Part shown: positions 18,215 through 26,899 of the stretch, piece after piece
How positions within the stretch are numbered: the first letter of the stretch is position 1
Layout of the letters: the number at the start of each line of letters is the position of its first letter
Source of the DNA: an uncultured Oscillochloris sp.
Lineage (GTDB): Bacteria > Chloroflexota > Chloroflexia > Chloroflexales > Chloroflexaceae
Length of the DNA stretch: 41,614 bases
Direction of reading: 5' to 3'
Assembly: GCA_903877945.1 (NCBI GenBank)
Contig: CAIRFY010000323.1
Span: 1-41,614, forward strand
The notes under the pieces: model-generated
The model's input: the letters and a program-made list of their open reading frames with translations, nothing else
Database searches by the model: none
What the model was told of the DNA's origin: nothing
Made by a program: the position numbers and the translations under genes

Positions 18215-19801
18215 ATGAACGCTCGCACCCTGCTTACCCTGCTCGCCCTCGTCGCCATTGTCGGTGGCTGTGTACCGATTGTCGCCACTATCAGTGCGAC
18301 CCCGTCGGTTGCCCGCGCTGCCAGAGCGACGGCCACACCCCCGCCCAGCGCCACGCCGACACCACAGCCTAGCGTCACGCCCACGCCAACCCTGCCACCC
18401 GAGGTGGCCGTCCAGGCTCCTGCCCTTCTGCCCGCAGCGGTGGGCGACTTGGCCGGAGCCTCGGCCTGGGATCGCTACACGATCATTGCCGCCCTGAACC
18501 CGAGTGATCTCAGCGTGCGCGGCACTGTCACCCTCGATATGCGCAACCGCTACGGCGTTGATCTGGATCAACTCTACTTTCATCTCTACCCGAACCACCC
18601 CGACTTCGGCGGGCGGCTGGATGTTACCAGCGCCAGCGTGAACGACGTACCTGTAACCTCGGACACCCTGCACAACGACACCCTGCTGCGCCTTACGTTA
18701 CCCGCGCCCCTGCGCCCCGGCCAGTCCGCCCACGTGGTGCTAGAATTCAGCGCCAAGACCACTAAGAATGCGAGCAGCAAGACCTTCGGAGCCTCCAACT
18801 TCGAGGCGGGGGTCTGGTCAATGGCGAACTTCTACCCTATCCTGGCCCGCCACTTCGCCGACAGTGGCTGGGACACCCGGCAGGTTGATTCGCGTGGCGA
18901 CTTTGCAGTTTCCAGCGTGGCTCTCTATGATGTGACCATTGACGCGCCAAACGGCTGGACTCTGGTGAGTACCGGCGTGACGATACACGACGGGCCAGTG
19001 AACGAACAGGTACACCGCCAGCGATTCGTCAGCGGGCCGCAGCGCGAGTTCTACCTGGGCGCTCTCCAGGGGCTCGCTCAAGCCGAGACGCTGGTGGACG
19101 GCACCCGTATCGTCTCCTATTTCCAGCCCGGCAGCGCCGACGGCGGCACATTCGGCCTGGAGGTGGCCACGCAATCCCTGCGCGCCTTCAACGCACGCTA
19201 CGGCACCTACCCCCTGGCCGAACTTGAGGTGGTGCAGTCGGCCCTCACCCAGTTCCTGGGCATGGAGTACCCTGGCGTGGTGCTGATCGAGCAAAAGCTC
19301 TACACCAAGCCAATGGGCGATCTGGAGCCGACCATTGCCCACGAGATCGCCCACCAGTGGTGGTACAGCCAGGTTGGCAACGACGCCCAGGGCGAGGCGT
19401 GGCTCGACGAGGGTCTGGCCAGTTATTCGCAGGTGGTTTACGACGAGGCTATCGGCAATCCGCAACGTACTGAGGGTGAACTCCAGTTTTTTCGCAACAT
19501 CTTCATCACTGCCCGCGCCGTCGGTCACGACGCACCCCTAAACAGTTCACCCGCCGACCTGGGAAATGGTCGCTACTACCCTGTGATCTACGCCAAAGCC
19601 CCGCTCTTCTTCCACGCCCTGCGTAGACAGCTTGGTGAGACAGGATTTGACCGATTCATCCACGCCTACTACGCGGCCTTCCGCTACCAGGACGTTGCTG
19701 GCCCTGACATGCTGCGGGTCGCCCAGCAAAGCTGTGGCTGTGATCTGACGAAGATCTATCACGACTGGGTACTCACAGCGGCCAAGGTAGCGATACCATA
19801 G
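18215..19801 (+). CDS. M1-family zinc metallopeptidase, lipoprotein
   Basis: The 528-residue protein has a signal peptide ending in a VGGC lipobox-like site (C at about 19), then a Pro/Thr-rich spacer (about 35-70). It is therefore probably anchored outside the membrane. The M1 aminopeptidase signature is complete: substrate-binding GMEYPG, zinc site H376-E-I-A-H380 and third ligand E399 exactly 18 residues on (WLDEGLASY). The length is shorter than classical M1 aminopeptidases, lacking the large C-terminal domain, which is common in bacterial relatives. It probably trims peptides at the cell surface. It lies downstream of the glycosyltransferase gene. Confidence 0.9.
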   Translation: MNARTLLTLLALVAIVGGCVPIVATISATPSVARAARATATPPPSATPTPQPSVTPTPTLPPEVAVQAPALLPAAVGDLAGASAWDRYTIIAALNPSDLSVRGTVTLDMRNRYGVDLDQLYFHLYPNHPDFGGRLDVTSASVNDVPVTSDTLHNDTLLRLTLPAPLRPGQSAHVVLEFSAKTTKNASSKTFGASNFEAGVWSMANFYPILARHFADSGWDTRQVDSRGDFAVSSVALYDVTIDAPNGWTLVSTGVTIHDGPVNEQVHRQRFVSGPQREFYLGALQGLAQAETLVDGTRIVSYFQPGSADGGTFGLEVATQSLRAFNARYGTYPLAELEVVQSALTQFLGMEYPGVVLIEQKLYTKPMGDLEPTIAHEIAHQWWYSQVGNDAQGEAWLDEGLASYSQVVYDEAIGNPQRTEGELQFFRNIFITARAVGHDAPLNSSPADLGNGRYYPVIYAKAPLFFHALRRQLGETGFDRFIHAYYAAFRYQDVAGPDMLRVAQQSCGCDLTKIYHDWVLTAAKVAIP

Positions 19802-19829
19802 GGCAACAGGTGGGTCGGACATCAATACT

Positions 19830-19923
19830 CCCTCACCCTCACGGGGAGAGGGGAGTACATCCCTTCCTGGTAAGGAATACCCCCCCTCTCCCGCTCAGGG
19901 AGAGGGGGCTGGGGGGGTGAGGG
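19830..19923. repeat. GAGAGGGG-type palindromic repeat, copy B
   Basis: Two GC-rich hairpins of the type CCCTC...GAGGG fill this stretch between the peptidase and DUF4013 genes, preceded by CAATACT as in copies A and C. It shares the interior of the MITE at 3366-3538 but lacks its long terminal repeats. It may act as a transcription barrier after the peptidase gene. The remainder of the gap (19924-20029) shows no gene. Confidence 0.7.
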
Positions 19924-20029
19924 CTGCGCGGCGGTGGACGTCCTCGTTCAAAAGCCTTGCACCAATCCACGCTCGCTCTGCGTACAATAAGGGCGACCCA
20001 CTGACTATACTCTCGGAGGCTCCGCAGCT

Positions 20030-20683
20030 ATGGATATGAGACGTGCGTTCAGCTACGTGTTCGACGACGATGAGTGGCTCACCGTCATATTACTTGGCGG
20101 CCTCATCCTGTTCGTGCCGATCCTCGGCCAGATTGTGCTGATCGGATTCCTCTGCGAGACGGCCCGCAATGTGGCGACGGGGAACAGCCGCCCCCTGCCC
20201 AAGTGGAATCATCTGGGCGAGACATTCCGCCTGGGACTGTCGGGCCTCCTGATCCAGCTCGTCTACGCCCTGCCGATCATTCTGCTCGCCTGTGTCTTTG
20301 GCTGCCTGCTGATTATCGGCACCGCGACGCTGCGCCAGTCATCGACCGTTGTCGGGAGCGTGATCATGCTGACCTTCCTCTGCATCCTGCCGCTGCTCTC
20401 CCTCGTGAGTCTGGTCGTCCAGCCCCTCACTCTGGGGGCGATGGTGCGCTACCTCCAGACCGGGAGCCTAGGTGCTGCGCTGCGCGTGGGCGCGGTGGCA
20501 GATCTGTTGCGCAGCGACATGGGCGGCTGGCTGCTGCTCTGGCTGCTCCAGATCCTCTGTGTGATGATCGGCAGTCTCGGCAGTGTCTTTTTTGGTATCG
20601 GCGCAGCCTTCACCAGCATCTATGCCACGGCGGTATTTGGCCACCTACTCGGACAGATGATGGCCCGCCCTACGCCGACGTGA
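20030..20683 (+). CDS. DUF4013 family membrane protein
   Basis: The 217-residue protein begins with the DUF4013-type start (AFSYVFDDDEW) and has about five hydrophobic helices: 18-40, 70-98, 107-128, 130-150 and 165-210. CGGAGG lies 10 bases before ATG 20030. Members are hydrophobic proteins of unknown function, common in archaea and Chloroflexota. The next gene starts 41 bases on in the same direction, separated by a hairpin. Confidence 0.75.
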   Translation: MDMRRAFSYVFDDDEWLTVILLGGLILFVPILGQIVLIGFLCETARNVATGNSRPLPKWNHLGETFRLGLSGLLIQLVYALPIILLACVFGCLLIIGTATLRQSSTVVGSVIMLTFLCILPLLSLVSLVVQPLTLGAMVRYLQTGSLGAALRVGAVADLLRSDMGGWLLLWLLQILCVMIGSLGSVFFGIGAAFTSIYATAVFGHLLGQMMARPTPT

Positions 20684-20706
20684 TGCATGCGGATGCCCGC
20701 ATCACG
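20679..20706. promoter_or_regulatory. Hairpin over the end of the DUF4013 gene
   Basis: CGTGATGC pairs with GCATCACG, with an alternative inner stem ATGCGG/CCGCAT. The stop codon TGA is inside the structure. There is no T-run, so intrinsic termination is unlikely. It may tune expression of the downstream phosphatidyltransferase gene. Confidence 0.4.
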
Positions 20707-20724
20707 CCGCAGAGAAGGATACCG

Positions 20725-21273
20725 ATGCAACGCACGAAGATGCACCCAAGGGAACTGCTCTACCCCTCAAACCTGCTCACGATCAGTCGGCTGCTGCTAC
20801 TGCCAGTCACCCTCATCTACCTGAACAGGCCGGAGCGGCGGCGGGCGGCGCTCGTGTGTCTGGTGGTAACGATGATCACCGATGCGGTGGACGGGCCGCT
20901 CGCCCGCTGGCGCGGCGAGGTTTCGCCGCTTGGCGAGTTCCTCGATCCGATTGCCGATAAGCTCGTCCTCGACTCAACGGCCCTGATGCTCTCGCGGACA
21001 CGCGGCTTCCCGTGGGCCGTCACCTGGCTCCTGATCTTCCGCGACGTGGGCATCGTACTGGCGGCGTTCGTAGTCTTCCGTCGCCGGGATAGCATCACCA
21101 GCGCCCAGTCGAGCGGCAAGCTCACCACAGTGACCCTCACAGCAGCGACGCTCTGCTACATCGCCGACGGGCCACGCAGCGGCAGACCAGCCCTCTGGCT
21201 GGCTATGATCCCGTTTGGACTCTCGTTCGTACAGTACGGGGCGCGCTTCCTGAGGCTGATGCGCGGGGCATAG
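20725..21273 (+). CDS. CDP-alcohol phosphatidyltransferase
   Basis: The 182-residue membrane enzyme transfers a phosphatidyl group from CDP-diacylglycerol to an alcohol in phospholipid synthesis. The signature D53-x2-D56-G57-x2-A60-R61-x8-G70-x3-D74-x3-D78 is complete. Its size fits the PgsA-like group, but the acceptor (glycerol phosphate, inositol or another) cannot be told. ATG 20725 with AAGGA upstream is chosen; the same frame is open back to 20074 only as a shadow of the DUF4013 gene. It ends against repeat copy C. Confidence 0.88.
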   Translation: MQRTKMHPRELLYPSNLLTISRLLLLPVTLIYLNRPERRRAALVCLVVTMITDAVDGPLARWRGEVSPLGEFLDPIADKLVLDSTALMLSRTRGFPWAVTWLLIFRDVGIVLAAFVVFRRRDSITSAQSSGKLTTVTLTAATLCYIADGPRSGRPALWLAMIPFGLSFVQYGARFLRLMRGA

Positions 21274-21276
21274 GGC

Positions 21277-21394
21277 CAATACTCTGCCCCCTCACCCCCT
21301 GCCCCTCTCCCTCACGGGGAGAGGGGAGATCCCGCAACAGGACGCATCCGACTCCCCCTCTCCCGTTCAGGGAGAGGGGGCTGGGGGGTGAGGG
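21277..21394. repeat. GAGAGGGG-type palindromic repeat, copy C
   Basis: This copy begins CCAATACTCTG and carries the same two hairpins as the 3366-3538 element. The interior matches the reverse complement of that element closely, including a GCAACAGGACGC stretch, but most of the long terminal inverted repeat is missing. It separates the phosphatidyltransferase gene from the promoter of the cyclase gene. Confidence 0.75.
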
Positions 21395-21439
21395 TTGATC
21401 GGCCATCACGTGACTTTGACGTATTCCTCGCCTGTCAGG

Positions 21440-21448
21440 TGCTATAAT
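21440..21448 (+). promoter_or_regulatory. Extended -10 promoter of the cyclase/kinase operon
   Basis: TGCTATAAT lies 25 bases before ATG 21474. A TTGACG at 21416 is 21 bases upstream, too far for a normal -35, so the extended -10 is the main evidence. The transcript would cover the overlapping cyclase and kinase genes. Confidence 0.55.
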
Positions 21449-21473
21449 ATCTGGCCCTAGAGCAGTATGCCGC

Positions 21474-23210
21474 ATGTATGACGTGGGTTGCTCTTCACTT
21501 CCCGCGTCTGTGGAATCGACCATGACGATACCACCATCAGGAACTCAGAACCAAGTCAACGTCGTCCGTGACGGGTCTATGTCGCATCTTCGTGATCGGG
21601 TGCAGGAGCTTGAGGCAAGCTGGGATAGGTTGTGCGTGGGCGACTGGTCGTGGGATCATCTGGCTACCTTACACCGCCAAGCCCACAGCTTGGCGCAATT
21701 TGCGAGCTCCTTTGGCATCTCGACTGTGGGCACAACCGCGCAGCAGCTTGAGCAGGCGCTCGCACAGTTGGAGGCGAGCCATCTCGCGACCCTTACACCT
21801 GAGACACGTGCGCCTATCGATGCGCTGTTCACCAATCTGTCGGCGGTCGTCCATGCGAACGAGGATGAGACATACGTACGAACATTGTTTTACCCCTTGG
21901 CTGCGACCGGACGCGCTGAGCGTCAGATCGCCGTGCTGATTGTGGACGAGAGCGCCGCCGCGAATCACCTAGCGCTCCAGTTGGAGCACTTTGGCTATCA
22001 CGCCACCGTCGTATCGACGTTTGATGGTATTGAGGAGGCCATCCGTGCCAACCCACCGACCGCAATGGTGATGGACATTATGTTCTTTGAAGGCGACCTC
22101 ATCGGGTCACAGCGGATGGTGGAGACTACACGGGAGGCAGGCACTGTGCCGGTTATCTTCCTCTCGCAGCGCAATGACTTTGAGGCCCGGCTCTCGGCGG
22201 TGCGGGCGGGCGGCAAGGCATATCTGACCAAGCCGGTCGATATCGATGGCCTCGTGGGCGTGCTTGACACGCTCACGGGTGCTTTTGTCCCCGATCCATT
22301 CCGCGTGCTGATCGTTGATGACACACGTATGATGAGCATACTTTACGAGGCGATGCTCCGCGATGCTGGCATGCGTACGGTTGCACTGAATGATCCTACC
22401 CAGATCATCCATGTACTCAACGAGTTTCAGCCCGACCTCCTACTGCTCGATATGTACATGCCCACGTGTACCGGCACCGAGGTTGCCACACTGATCCGTC
22501 AGCAGGCTGCGTTTGTTAGTTTGCCCATCGTTTTTCTCTCTGGGGAGCACGACCGCGAGAACCAGCTCGCTGCCCTCAATCAGGGCGGCGATGATTTCCT
22601 GACCAAGCCGATCATGGCGGCGCAGTTGGTGTCGGCGGTGACAAGTCGGGCACGCCGAGCGCGGGCGATGCGCGCCCAGCTCAGCCAGGACGGGCTTACT
22701 GGCCTGCTTACCCATGCGTCGATCAAAGAACAGGTGGTGCGCGAGATCGTGCGGGCGCAGCGTTATGGCACGATCCTGACGGTCGTGATGATCGATATCG
22801 ATCACTTTAAGCGAATCAATGATAGCTATGGTCACGCGGCGGGAGACCGGGTGCTGAAGGGATTGGCTCGCTTGCTCCACCAGCGGCTGCGTACAAGCGA
22901 CAGTATCGGTCGTTACGGCGGCGAGGAGTTTCTGATTATCATGCCGCAGACCGACGGGCCGATGGTGTTCAGCGTGATTGATGATATCCGGGCGCGCTTC
23001 GCGACGATTGGACACCAGCTCAGTGATGGCGACAAGGAAACGACCGTAACCTTCAGCGGCGGGATCGCGAGCTTGCGCCCTATGGATGATAGTAACCACC
23101 TGCTTGAGGCGGCTGACACGGCTCTGTATGCAGCAAAGCACGCGGGGCGGAATCGCATTGTGCTATCGGAAGGACCCTGTGATGGCAACATCTCCTCCCC
23201 TCATCACTGA
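21474..23210 (+). CDS. Hpt-REC-REC-GGDEF diguanylate cyclase
   Basis: The protein has 578 residues from ATG 21474; ATG 21522 is a possible shorter start (562 residues), and neither has a strong ribosome site. Domains in order: an Hpt-like helical domain (about 35-135) with candidate H71 in RQAHSLAQFASSFG, a receiver with D201 (about 150-265), a second receiver with D326 (277-392), and a GGDEF domain (405-570). The cyclase motif is GGEEF at 482-486, preceded by an I-site RTSD, so it should make c-di-GMP and be inhibited by it. Its end overlaps the next kinase gene by 29 bases, which suggests that kinase phosphorylates it. Confidence 0.92.
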   Translation: MYDVGCSSLPASVESTMTIPPSGTQNQVNVVRDGSMSHLRDRVQELEASWDRLCVGDWSWDHLATLHRQAHSLAQFASSFGISTVGTTAQQLEQALAQLEASHLATLTPETRAPIDALFTNLSAVVHANEDETYVRTLFYPLAATGRAERQIAVLIVDESAAANHLALQLEHFGYHATVVSTFDGIEEAIRANPPTAMVMDIMFFEGDLIGSQRMVETTREAGTVPVIFLSQRNDFEARLSAVRAGGKAYLTKPVDIDGLVGVLDTLTGAFVPDPFRVLIVDDTRMMSILYEAMLRDAGMRTVALNDPTQIIHVLNEFQPDLLLLDMYMPTCTGTEVATLIRQQAAFVSLPIVFLSGEHDRENQLAALNQGGDDFLTKPIMAAQLVSAVTSRARRARAMRAQLSQDGLTGLLTHASIKEQVVREIVRAQRYGTILTVVMIDIDHFKRINDSYGHAAGDRVLKGLARLLHQRLRTSDSIGRYGGEEFLIIMPQTDGPMVFSVIDDIRARFATIGHQLSDGDKETTVTFSGGIASLRPMDDSNHLLEAADTALYAAKHAGRNRIVLSEGPCDGNISSPHH

Positions 23211-26200
23211 TGAGGCGGCGCGCCAGGCGGCGCTGGATCAGTACCAAATCCTTGATACTCCGCCCGAGGAGGCGTTCGACGAGATCGCTCGCCTGGCTGC
23301 CGAGATTTGTGGCACGCCGAGCGCGATGATCAGCCTTGTCGATACACAACGCCAGTGGTTCAAGGCACGAATTGGGGTCACTGCCGAGCAGACGCCGCGC
23401 GAGATCGCCTTCTGTGCCCACGGGGTTGCCTACCCCAGCGAGATGCTGGTGGTGCCCGACTCGTGGCTCGACCAGCGATTCAGCGACAACCCGCTTGTGA
23501 CCGATGATCCATACGTCCGTTTCTACGCCGGTACGCCGCTGATTACCCCGGAAGGTCACGCCATTGGGATGCTCTGTGTGACCGACAGCGTGCCGCACGA
23601 GATTAGTCCAATCCAGCGCCACGCACTCCAGGTTCTTGGCCATCAGGTGATGACGCAGATGGAACTGCGCCGCCAGATCCACGGGCTAGAGCAGGCGATG
23701 ATGGCCCGCACCGCCAGCGAGCGTGAGACCCTGCTGCTGAACCGGGTGATCGCTGCTGCTGCCGCCGCCCAGGATATGACCACGGTATTCGATGTGGTCT
23801 GCTATGAACTGGCCCAGGCATTCGATGTGCCCCAGGCGACATGTGCCCTGCTTGATGGGGACGGGAACTATCTGACGGTGGTGAGCGAGTACTGCGCGCC
23901 GGATCGGCCCTCGGGCATCGGGGCGGTGATCCCGGTGGCAGGCAACCCGCTGATCGAGGTGGCGTTTGTCACCCACGCGCCTGTCCAGATCGGCGATGTC
24001 CACGCCGATGCCCGCGCCACCGTCGCCGCCGAGCTGTATGCGCTGCGCGGCACAGCGGCCATTCTGCTGGTGCCGCTGCTTATTCGTGAAGAGATCGTCG
24101 GCACCATCGGCATCGACTCGTTTGTCCCACGGATCTTCACGATAGAAGATGTATCGCTGGCTCAGGCGGTGGCGTGGTCGGTCGGCCAGGCTCTCGCCAA
24201 CATCCAGCTCACTACGGCGCTTCAACAGGAACTGGCCGAGCGTTCGCGTACTGAGGCGGCCCTACGCGATAGCACGGAGGCGGCGGAGGCGGCCACCCGC
24301 GCCAAGTCTGATTTCTTGGCCACCATGAGCCACGAGATCCGCACACCGATGAATGCGGTGATCGGTATGACGGGGCTGTTGCTCGACACCCCGCTTGGCC
24401 CCGAGCAGCGTGAGTACGTCGAGACGATCCGCAATAGTAGCGATGCGCTGCTGTCGATCATCAACGACATCCTGGACTTCTCGAAGATTGAGTCAGGGAA
24501 GTTCGAGCTTGAGCAACAGCCCTTCGACCTGCGCGACTGCATGGAAGCAGCCATGGATCTGGTCGCGGTGCGTGCATCCGAGAAGCGGCTCGATCTGGCC
24601 TACATGATCGCGCAGACGGTGCCCCAAGCGCTGCGGGGCGATATGACCCGAGTTCGTCAGGTGCTGGTGAACCTGCTCACAAACGCGGTCAAATTCACCC
24701 CCGCCGGCGAGGTTGTCGTGATGATCGAAGCCAAGCGAGTCATCGACGAGCAGTACGAGATCCATATCGCTGTGCGCGACACCGGAATCGGTATTCCCGC
24801 CGACCGTATGGATCGGCTCTTCCAGGCATTCAGCCAGGTGGACGCATCGACCACACGCCAGTACGGTGGCACCGGGCTCGGTCTGGCCATCTGCTGGCGG
24901 CTCTGCGCGATGATGGGCGGGCGCATGTGGGTGGAGAGCCAGGTAGGCGTGGGCACCACCTTTCACTTCACCATCGTTGCACCAGTCGCATCAATGCCCC
25001 CACGGATCGACCAGCGCGGGGCCGTGCCGGAGTTGGTAGGGAAACGCCTGCTGGTGGTGGATGATAACGAGACAAACCGGCGCATCCTGACACTCCAGGC
25101 CGAGGCGTGGGGGATGCAGGTGCGGGCCAGTGTCTCGGGGGCCGAAGCTCTGAGTTGGCTCGCCCAGGGTGCCGAGTTCGATGTGGCGATCCTCGATATG
25201 CAGATGCCGGAAATGGATGGTGTACAGCTTGCTGATGCGATCCGCGCCCGCCATGATCCGACGAACACGCTGCCACTGATGCTGCTCACCTCGCTTGGGC
25301 GGCGGGCGGAGGATATGGCCCACGGTCGTTTCACCACCAGCCTGACCAAGCCCGTCAAGGCGGCCCAGCTCTACGAGACGATGCTGACCATGCTTGGCAA
25401 GACGGAGGTTCCCCAACCTGTGCTCCCCCGCCGTACAACCTACGATGCGACGATGGCGGCGCGGCTCCCCTTGCGCATTCTGCTTGCGGAAGACAACGTG
25501 GTGAACCAGAAGGTCGCCACCAAAACCTTGGCCAAACTGGGCTATCGGGCCGACATGGCGGCCAACGGATTCGAGGTACTCGACGCCCTCGCCCGCCAGC
25601 CCTACGATGTGGTGCTGATGGACGTGCAGATGCCCGAACTGGACGGGCTAGAGGCAACGCGACGTATCCGCAGCGATGTGCCGTCGTCCCGGCAGCCGCG
25701 CATTATCGCGATGACGGCCAATGCCATGCAGAGCGACCGGGAGCAGTGCATGGCGGTGGGGATGGACGACTACCTCAGCAAGCCGGTCCGGATTGAGGAA
25801 CTCGTGTCTGCCCTTGAGCGCGGCTCGGCATCGGCGCTCGCGCCACATGAAGCCGCGTCGATGATGACAGGTGCCATCGACTCGGCCATGCTTGAGCGCT
25901 TCCATGCCAGCCTTGGCGATGGGAGTCCGAGCATTGTCATTGAGATCATCGATATGTTTTTGGAAGACCTACCGATCCAGATCGGATCGCTGCTCCAGAG
26001 CGCAGCAGGCGAAGCGGCCCCCATCATCCAGCGGGTCGCCCACACGATCAAATCAAGCGCGGCGACCATTGGCGCACGCGGACTGGCCAAGCAGTGCGAG
26101 GAGCTTGAGTCCCTGGCCCGCCTGGGCGACATCCGCGAGGCGAGGGCGCGCATCTACGAGATCGAGCAGGCGTGTAGCGATGTCACGGCGGATCTGAAGA

Positions 26201-26223
26201 TCATGCGCCAGCGGTTTAACTAG
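23182..26223 (+). CDS. GAF-GAF hybrid histidine kinase with two receivers and an Hpt domain
   Basis: The 1013-residue protein has no membrane segment, so it is cytoplasmic. It contains an N-terminal GAF domain (about 15-155, opening with the common ILDTPPEEAFDEI motif), a second GAF domain (about 190-345), and a coiled coil. A DHp domain follows with H384 in MSHEIRTPMN and an ATPase domain (DTGIGIP, GTGLGLAIC). The two receivers have D672 and D814, and the C-terminal Hpt domain has H954 in VAHTIKSSAATIG. A full phosphorelay is thus contained in one chain. ATG 23182 is chosen for GGAAGGA 7 bases upstream; the frame is open to 23086. It overlaps the cyclase gene, its probable partner. Confidence 0.93.
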   Translation: MATSPPLITDEAARQAALDQYQILDTPPEEAFDEIARLAAEICGTPSAMISLVDTQRQWFKARIGVTAEQTPREIAFCAHGVAYPSEMLVVPDSWLDQRFSDNPLVTDDPYVRFYAGTPLITPEGHAIGMLCVTDSVPHEISPIQRHALQVLGHQVMTQMELRRQIHGLEQAMMARTASERETLLLNRVIAAAAAAQDMTTVFDVVCYELAQAFDVPQATCALLDGDGNYLTVVSEYCAPDRPSGIGAVIPVAGNPLIEVAFVTHAPVQIGDVHADARATVAAELYALRGTAAILLVPLLIREEIVGTIGIDSFVPRIFTIEDVSLAQAVAWSVGQALANIQLTTALQQELAERSRTEAALRDSTEAAEAATRAKSDFLATMSHEIRTPMNAVIGMTGLLLDTPLGPEQREYVETIRNSSDALLSIINDILDFSKIESGKFELEQQPFDLRDCMEAAMDLVAVRASEKRLDLAYMIAQTVPQALRGDMTRVRQVLVNLLTNAVKFTPAGEVVVMIEAKRVIDEQYEIHIAVRDTGIGIPADRMDRLFQAFSQVDASTTRQYGGTGLGLAICWRLCAMMGGRMWVESQVGVGTTFHFTIVAPVASMPPRIDQRGAVPELVGKRLLVVDDNETNRRILTLQAEAWGMQVRASVSGAEALSWLAQGAEFDVAILDMQMPEMDGVQLADAIRARHDPTNTLPLMLLTSLGRRAEDMAHGRFTTSLTKPVKAAQLYETMLTMLGKTEVPQPVLPRRTTYDATMAARLPLRILLAEDNVVNQKVATKTLAKLGYRADMAANGFEVLDALARQPYDVVLMDVQMPELDGLEATRRIRSDVPSSRQPRIIAMTANAMQSDREQCMAVGMDDYLSKPVRIEELVSALERGSASALAPHEAASMMTGAIDSAMLERFHASLGDGSPSIVIEIIDMFLEDLPIQIGSLLQSAAGEAAPIIQRVAHTIKSSAATIGARGLAKQCEELESLARLGDIREARARIYEIEQACSDVTADLKIMRQRFN

Positions 26224-26249
26224 GCCGCTTATTCACAACGTACTGCCCG

Positions 26250-26303
26250 AAAACAAAAGAGGCGTCTGAGTCAACGGGCCTTGCGGCTCAACTCAGACGC
26301 CTC
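26250..26303 (-). terminator. Intrinsic terminator of tRNA-Ser(GCU)
   Basis: A perfect 13-bp stem (GAGGCGTCTGAGT at 26259-26271 with ACTCAGACGCCTC at 26291-26303) is followed on the minus strand by TTTTGTTTT. It therefore ends minus-strand transcription from the tRNA gene. On the plus strand no T-run follows, though the stem could slow readthrough from the kinase gene. Confidence 0.85.
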
Positions 26304-26315
26304 CTTATGTAGATC

Positions 26316-26405
26316 TGGCGGGGAGGGAGAGATTCGAACTCTCGTTAGGATTGCTCCTAAAGCGGTTTAGCAAACCGCCGCACTAGGCCACTATGCGACC
26401 TCCCC
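26316..26405 (-). tRNA. tRNA-Ser(GCU)
   Basis: The sequence folds as a class II tRNA with acceptor stem GGGGAGG/CCTCCCC, discriminator G, encoded CCA and a long variable arm. The anticodon loop is TTGCTAA-like with anticodon GCT, reading AGC/AGU serine codons. The T arm has GTTCGAATC. Confidence 0.95.
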
Positions 26406-26423
26406 GTATGACTGACTGGCGGG

Positions 26424-26452
26424 ATTGTACCACAGCCTCGCCGATTTGCCAA
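26424..26452 (-). promoter_or_regulatory. Promoter of tRNA-Ser(GCU)
   Basis: On the minus strand TTGGCA and TACAAT are separated by 17 bases. The -10 lies 18 bases before the mature 5' end of the tRNA. Confidence 0.8.
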
Positions 26453-26466
26453 CTGACAGGACTGAG

Positions 26467-26560
26467 TGGAGGGGGCGGTGGGATTCGAACCCACGAGACG
26501 TATCACTACGTCTTGCGCTTTTCAAGAACGCCACGATCAGCCGTGCTCCGTCACGCCCCC
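26467..26560 (-). tRNA. tRNA-Ser(UGA)
   Basis: This class II tRNA has acceptor stem GGGGGCG/CGCCCCC, encoded CCA, anticodon loop CTTGAAA (anticodon TGA) on a GCGTT/AGCGC stem, and a variable arm GACGTA-GTGA-TACGTC. It reads UCA and related serine codons. Confidence 0.95.
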
Positions 26561-26657
26561 GTATGTCAACCTATCTCGACAACCCTTGAGGTTTTATTTG
26601 ACTCCTATGACGCGAATTTCCACACGTGTTACACGTGCAGTTGGGGGTAGGAATCAC

Positions 26658-26689
26658 ACAGGCGTCTCCACGAAAGCGGATACGCCTGT
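26658..26689 (-). promoter_or_regulatory. Hairpin in the leader of the tRNA-Ser(UGA) transcript
   Basis: ACAGGCGT pairs with ACGCCTGT, immediately downstream of the -10 box on the minus strand, so it would form at the very 5' end of the precursor. A second dyad CACGTG-TTA-CACGTG lies nearby at about 26622-26637. The function is unknown; processing signals are possible. Confidence 0.45.
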
Positions 26690-26718
26690 ATTGTATACTA
26701 CACGATCACTCGTGTCAA
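26690..26718 (-). promoter_or_regulatory. Promoter of tRNA-Ser(UGA)
   Basis: A consensus TTGACA (26713-26718) and TACAAT (26690-26695) are separated by exactly 17 bases on the minus strand. It lies between the tRNA-Trp and tRNA-Ser(UGA) genes and gives a leader of about 120 bases. Confidence 0.8.
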
Positions 26719-26721
26719 TAA

Positions 26722-26798
26722 TGGCAGGCGGGACAGGAATCGAACCTGCAACCTGCGGATTTGGAGGCCGCTGCTCTGCCTAATTGAGCTACCCGCCT
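26722..26798 (-). tRNA. tRNA-Trp(CCA)
   Basis: The tRNA has acceptor stem AGGCGGG/CCCGCCT with discriminator G and encoded CCA, and anticodon loop CTCCAAA giving anticodon CCA for tryptophan. The last pair of the anticodon stem appears to be a C-T mismatch. The D and T arms are normal (GGTTCGATTCC). Confidence 0.94.
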
Positions 26799-26810
26799 TC
26801 ACACGCGCAG

Positions 26811-26839
26811 ATGATACCATACCCGCGCAGCCTTTGCAA
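26811..26839 (-). promoter_or_regulatory. Promoter of tRNA-Trp
   Basis: TTGCAA (26834-26839) and TATCAT (26811-26816) are separated by 17 bases on the minus strand. The -10 ends 12 bases before the mature tRNA. Confidence 0.75.
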
Positions 26840-26899
26840 CCGACGTTGCCCTGTTGGGATGAACGCGAGTTGCTTCATGACCTGCTCCTTCCCACAAGG

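Noticed and set aside
19957..19988. Promoter TTGCAC...TACAAT before the DUF4013 gene
   Set aside because: The spacer is 20 bases and neither box is strong, so it is not listed.
20074..20724. Long upstream extension of the phosphatidyltransferase frame
   Set aside because: It overlaps the whole DUF4013 gene and lacks membrane or family features; the real start is 20725.
26393..26783. Two plus-strand open frames across the tRNA genes, reading peptides such as GFEPTR and GIEPATCGF
   Set aside because: These are the familiar false proteins from the antisense strand of tRNA genes.
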